NCBI RefSeq assembly: GCF_005144745.1
Contig: NZ_SWKK01000008.1
Location: forward strand, 186,001 to 250,000
Origin: Flavobacterium sp. ASW18X
Lineage (GTDB): Bacteria > Bacteroidota > Bacteroidia > Flavobacteriales > Flavobacteriaceae
DNA length: 64,000 bases
Reading direction: 5' to 3'
Under the pieces are notes generated by a model. It saw only the letters and a program-made list of their open reading frames with translations, had not been told where the DNA came from and searched no databases. Shown piece by piece: positions 60,763-64,000 of the stretch. The stretch's first letter is position 1. Every line of letters starts with the position of its first letter. A program made the position numbers and the translations under genes.

Positions 60763-62547
60763 ATGCAACTCACCACCTTGGATTATAGCCTTATAGTGGG
60801 CTTCTTTGCCATCGTCTTATTTATTGGCGTTTATGTTTCAAAATCCTCTGGCAAGAATACAACAGAATATTTTTTGTCTGGTAGAAACATGCCGTGGTGG
60901 CTGTTAGGTTTTTCCATGGTGGCAACTACATTTTCTACAGATACTCCAAACTTGGTTACAGATTTTGTGAGAACAGATGGGGTTTCTGGCAACTGGGGAT
61001 GGTGGGCATTTTTACTTACAGGCTTACTAACTGTTTTTGTTTACGCCAAACTTTGGCGCAAGTCTAATGTTAAAACAGATATGGAATTCTATGCCATCCG
61101 TTATGGAGGTAAACCTGCTAAGTTTCTAAGAGCGTTTAGAGCGCTTTATTTGGGTATAGTTTTTAACGTTATGGCTATGGCAGCCGTTTCTTTAGCAGCA
61201 ATTAAGATTGGGCAGGTGATGTTGGGGTTAAGCCCAGAAATTACCGTAATAGTTGCAGGTACCATTACAGTTTTATTTAGTGCGATAGGAGGATTTAAAG
61301 GCGTTATTTATACAGATTTTGTATTGTTTTTTGTTGCTATGATAGGTGCTATTGGTGCAGCATTCTATTTGGTGAACTTGCCAGAAGTAGGGGGTCTGTC
61401 AACTATTTTACAAAATAATTTAGTGCAAGAGAAAATGTCTATTTTACCAGATTTTACTAACACAGAAATGGTGATTACGGTACTGATAATTCCATTGGCG
61501 GTACAATGGTGGAGCGCATGGTATCCTGGGGGTGAGCCAGGGGGTGGAGGGTATATTGCTCAGCGTATGTTGGCTGCAAAAAATGAAAATCATGCCGTTG
61601 GAGCTACATTCTTTTTTAATATTCTACATTATGCTTTGCGTCCGTGGCCTTGGATATTAGTGGCATTAGCTTCATTAGTGGTATTTCCAGATTTAGAGAG
61701 TATAAAACAAGCCTTTCCTAATATAGAAGAAAGTAAATTGGGGCATGATTTGGCCTATTCTGCCATGCTTACCAAATTACCATCCGGATTGTTAGGTATT
61801 GTTTTGGCCTCTTTAGGCGCAGCATATATGTCTACTATTTCTACACATTTAAATTGGGGTTCCTCTTACGTTGTAAACGATTTTTATAAGCAACAAGTTA
61901 ACCCAGAAGCTAGCGAGAAAGAATTAGTATTTGTTGGTAGAATTACTACTGTTGTTTTAATGGTGTTAAGCGCACTTTTTGCCTTAGCTTTAACCAATGC
62001 CACGCAACTTTTTGACATCATTATTATGTTTGGTGCCGGGACAGGGCTCATTTTTATATTAAGATGGTTTTGGTGGCGAATCAATGCTTGGAGCGAGATT
62101 GTTGCCATGTTTTTCTCTGGAGTAATTTCCATAGTTTTTTGGCAATTAGAAGAACCACTATTTTTAGCCGATGACGCTATTTTTCCTGTTTGGAGTAAAT
62201 TTTTGTTGGTGGTGTTATTAACTACCCTAGTATGGTTGGCAATTACATTCTTAACCAAACCAGAAGACCTTCAAGTTCTAAAAGCTTTTTATCAACGTAC
62301 GCAGCCTGGAGGTCCTGGCTGGAAAAAAATCCGGGCAGAGGTAGGAATAACAGAAAATATAAAATGGTCAGTTCCGTCTGGGATTTTGGCCATGTTAGTC
62401 AGCTCCTTGTTGGTGTATGGTTGTCTGTTTGCTACAGGAAATTGGATTTACGGTTACTATGAGCTAGCAAGTATTTTAACAAGTGTGGTAATTATCGCTG
62501 CTGTTCTCTTAAAAAAGATCTGGAGCGGTATGAAGGATGTATTCTAA
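60763..62547 (+). CDS. Sodium:solute symporter family protein
   Basis: This 594-residue protein has about 13-14 membrane helices of the SSS family (sodium-coupled uptake). The N-terminus contains GRNMPWWLLGFSMVATTFSTDTPN, and the core has GGFKGVIYTDFVLF and SLGAAYMSTISTHLNWGSSY. It should bring in an organic solute, such as a sugar or amino acid, driven by Na+; the substrate is not determinable. Divergent from the TauE/SafE gene and convergent with ribE, whose stop is three bases away. Confidence 0.9.
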   Translation: MQLTTLDYSLIVGFFAIVLFIGVYVSKSSGKNTTEYFLSGRNMPWWLLGFSMVATTFSTDTPNLVTDFVRTDGVSGNWGWWAFLLTGLLTVFVYAKLWRKSNVKTDMEFYAIRYGGKPAKFLRAFRALYLGIVFNVMAMAAVSLAAIKIGQVMLGLSPEITVIVAGTITVLFSAIGGFKGVIYTDFVLFFVAMIGAIGAAFYLVNLPEVGGLSTILQNNLVQEKMSILPDFTNTEMVITVLIIPLAVQWWSAWYPGGEPGGGGYIAQRMLAAKNENHAVGATFFFNILHYALRPWPWILVALASLVVFPDLESIKQAFPNIEESKLGHDLAYSAMLTKLPSGLLGIVLASLGAAYMSTISTHLNWGSSYVVNDFYKQQVNPEASEKELVFVGRITTVVLMVLSALFALALTNATQLFDIIIMFGAGTGLIFILRWFWWRINAWSEIVAMFFSGVISIVFWQLEEPLFLADDAIFPVWSKFLLVVLLTTLVWLAITFLTKPEDLQVLKAFYQRTQPGGPGWKKIRAEVGITENIKWSVPSGILAMLVSSLLVYGCLFATGNWIYGYYELASILTSVVIIAAVLLKKIWSGMKDVF

Positions 62548-62549
62548 CT

Positions 62550-63140
62550 CTAATCTCTTAACTCCAATAAACGTGCAACGTATTTACCAATAACATCAAA
62601 CTCCAAGTTTACTTGCGTCCCCACGGTATACGTGTGGAAGCAAGTATGCTCATGAGTATAAGGGATTATGGCTACGCTAAAACTATCTTTCTTAGAGTTG
62701 ACAACCGTCAAACTAACCCCGTCTACGGTAATAGAACCTTTTTCTATGGTTACATTGGTTTTGGCTGGGTCGTAGCTAAATGTATATTCCCAGCTGCCAT
62801 CTTTCTCAGAAACGGCAGTACATACAGCGGTTTGATCTACATGGCCTTGAACAATATGCCCATCTAGTCTAGTATTCATCAACATAGCTCGTTCTAGATT
62901 TACCTTTTTACCAACTTCTAAAGTGCCAAGATTTGTTTTTTGTAGCGTTTCTTCAATTGCTGTTACGGTATAAGTTTCATCCGTTAAAGAAACAACTGTT
63001 AAGCAAACTCCATTATGAGAAACACTTTGGTCAATTTTAAGTTCTGAGACCAGAGAAGAATCAACCGTAATATGCAAATTACCTCCTTCTTTCTCCAATC
63101 CAGTGATGGTACCTAAGGTTTCTATAATCCCAGTAAACAT
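62550..63140 (-). CDS. ribE: Riboflavin synthase, alpha subunit
   Basis: This 196-residue enzyme joins two molecules of 6,7-dimethyl-8-ribityllumazine to form riboflavin. It opens MFTGIIETLGTI and contains two similar halves with HNGVCLTVV and VDGVSLTVV, plus DGHIVQGHVDQ, all diagnostic. Length is slightly short but normal. It starts divergently from pdxA with 58 bases between, a pairing found in many flavobacteria. Confidence 0.96.
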   Translation of the reverse strand: MFTGIIETLGTITGLEKEGGNLHITVDSSLVSELKIDQSVSHNGVCLTVVSLTDETYTVTAIEETLQKTNLGTLEVGKKVNLERAMLMNTRLDGHIVQGHVDQTAVCTAVSEKDGSWEYTFSYDPAKTNVTIEKGSITVDGVSLTVVNSKKDSFSVAIIPYTHEHTCFHTYTVGTQVNLEFDVIGKYVARLLELRD

Positions 63141-63157
63141 GTCTTTTTAAATTTAGC

Positions 63158-63165
63158 TAGCTTTG
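63158..63165 (+). promoter_or_regulatory. Putative -7 box of pdxA
   Basis: TAGCTTTG exactly fits TAnnTTTG, 33 bases before the pdxA ATG. The -33 position is unclear. Confidence 0.45.
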
Positions 63166-63198
63166 TAATTGTAAAAATAAGTATAGTAAAGCGTAATT

Positions 63199-64000
63199 AT
63201 GAGTGAAGCTGCAAAAATTAAGCTAGGAATTTCAATTGGCGATATTAATGGTATTGGGTGCGAGGTTGCCCTAAAATCATTTTTAGACCCAAGAATGCTA
63301 GATTTTTGCACTCCTATCTTATATGCATCTAATAAGGTAATATCAGAGCAGAAAAAAAGGCTACAGTTAGATATTTCCTTTCAAGGTATTTCTAACGCAG
63401 AAAAAGCGCAGGATGGCAAAATAAACGTTTGTAATGTTTGGAAAGAACAACCTAGACTTCAATTTGGTAAGGCTACGGAAGACGGTGGCACGTATGCTAT
63501 AAAATCGTTAAGGGCAGCTACAAAGGCATTAAAAAACGGCGAAATAGATGTGCTGGTTACGGCGCCTATCAACAAGAACAATATACAAGCAGAGGATTTT
63601 AAATTTCCAGGTCATACAGATTTTTTAGCTCAGGAACTAGGAGGTAATAGTCTAATGTTTATGGTGACAGAGGATATTAAGGTAGGCCTATTAACAGATC
63701 ATATAGCCGTTAAAGAAGTGGCTAATGAGATTACTACTAAATTAGTGCGAGATAAGGTTTTTACGATGATGAAGTCTTTAAGGGAAGATTTTGCAATAAG
63801 AAAACCTAAAATAGCTTTGCTGGGTATAAACCCACACAGTGGTGACAACGGCACTATTGGTGATGAGGATGATAAAATTATGAAGCCAGCCATTGAATCT
63901 CTTTTTAATGAAGGGCATTTAGTCTACGGACCGTATGCTGCAGACAGTTTTTTTGGTAGTAAAGCTCACGAAAGTTTTGATGCTGTAATAGCAGCCTATC
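63199..64000 (+). CDS. pdxA: 4-hydroxythreonine-4-phosphate dehydrogenase (truncated by window end)
   Basis: Only the first 267 codons are in the window. The enzyme oxidises 4-phosphohydroxy-threonine in pyridoxal phosphate synthesis. Motifs fit PdxA: LGISIGDINGIGCEVALK at the start, VTAPINK, FPGHTDFLAQEL and LGINPHSGDNG. The reading frame is open to the last base, so the gene continues to the right. It is divergent from ribE. Confidence 0.94.
   Translation, partial: MSEAAKIKLGISIGDINGIGCEVALKSFLDPRMLDFCTPILYASNKVISEQKKRLQLDISFQGISNAEKAQDGKINVCNVWKEQPRLQFGKATEDGGTYAIKSLRAATKALKNGEIDVLVTAPINKNNIQAEDFKFPGHTDFLAQELGGNSLMFMVTEDIKVGLLTDHIAVKEVANEITTKLVRDKVFTMMKSLREDFAIRKPKIALLGINPHSGDNGTIGDEDDKIMKPAIESLFNEGHLVYGPYAADSFFGSKAHESFDAVIAAY

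Overview
The window looks like a chromosomal segment of a marine-type flavobacterium (Bacteroidota, Flavobacteriia). The DNA is AT-rich. Upstream regions carry the Bacteroidota -7 box TAnnTTTG. The gene families are typical of the group: CarboxypepD_reg/TonB outer-membrane receptors, an HYC_CC_PP protein, DUF3347 proteins and 7TM-AraC regulators. Housekeeping genes (rnpA, lepA, dusB, rbfA, mce, ribE, pdxA) frame the segment. I cannot name a genus from sequence alone.

Layout. 0-2.3 kb (minus strand): a type II restriction-modification pair, a cytosine-C5 methyltransferase overlapping a probable restriction endonuclease, with a small nuclease-like ORF downstream. 2.3-20.9 kb: ordinary chromosome. 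It holds a response regulator and a three-PAS histidine kinase, an S41 protease overlapping rnpA, a probable metallo-hydrolase/subtilase/M1-peptidase operon, a cation:proton antiporter, lepA, an outer-membrane receptor, dusB, an FtsX/LolE-type permease with rbfA, and mce. A tRNA with CAU anticodon sits at 20.94 kb with a clear promoter and terminator. About 21.3-55.0 kb: a large accessory region. 55.3-64 kb: chromosome again, with an AraC-type regulator, an NTF2-like protein, a serine hydrolase, a deoxyribosyltransferase, a broken GNAT gene, a TauE/SafE permease, a Na+/solute symporter, ribE and the start of pdxA.

The accessory region has four blocks. (1) 21.85-34.4 kb: eight tightly packed genes, namely serine recombinase, DUF2130 protein, hsdM, hsdS, a RloC/PrrC-like ATPase-anticodon nuclease, an AlbA_2/HATPase protein, hsdR and AbiV. 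DNA restriction, a likely tRNA-cleaving fail-safe and an abortive-infection protein appear to form one composite anti-phage operon. (2) 35.6-39.9 kb: a metal cassette (Cys/His-rich protein, TonB receptor, Fur/Zur-like regulator, DUF3703, CDF transporter) bracketed by inverted copies of a 16-bp motif. (3) 40.2-43.1 kb: single genes (RhuM-Fic fusion, an unknown, a GspG-like protein), two of them preceded by closely related repeat modules. (4) 43.3-55.0 kb: a copper/silver efflux operon (HYC_CC_PP protein, CusA, TolC, DUF3347, CopA, PepSY, DUF305, CusB) that by eye is richer in GC than its surroundings.

The most unusual observations are the nested fail-safe toxin architecture in the restriction operon, and a 16-bp sequence (AAAGTTCAAAAAAAGG) found six times across the accessory region. 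In three copies this core begins a roughly 90-bp module whose downstream hairpin shows compensating base changes between copies. This resembles a cassette-joining or shared regulatory element that I cannot match to a known system.
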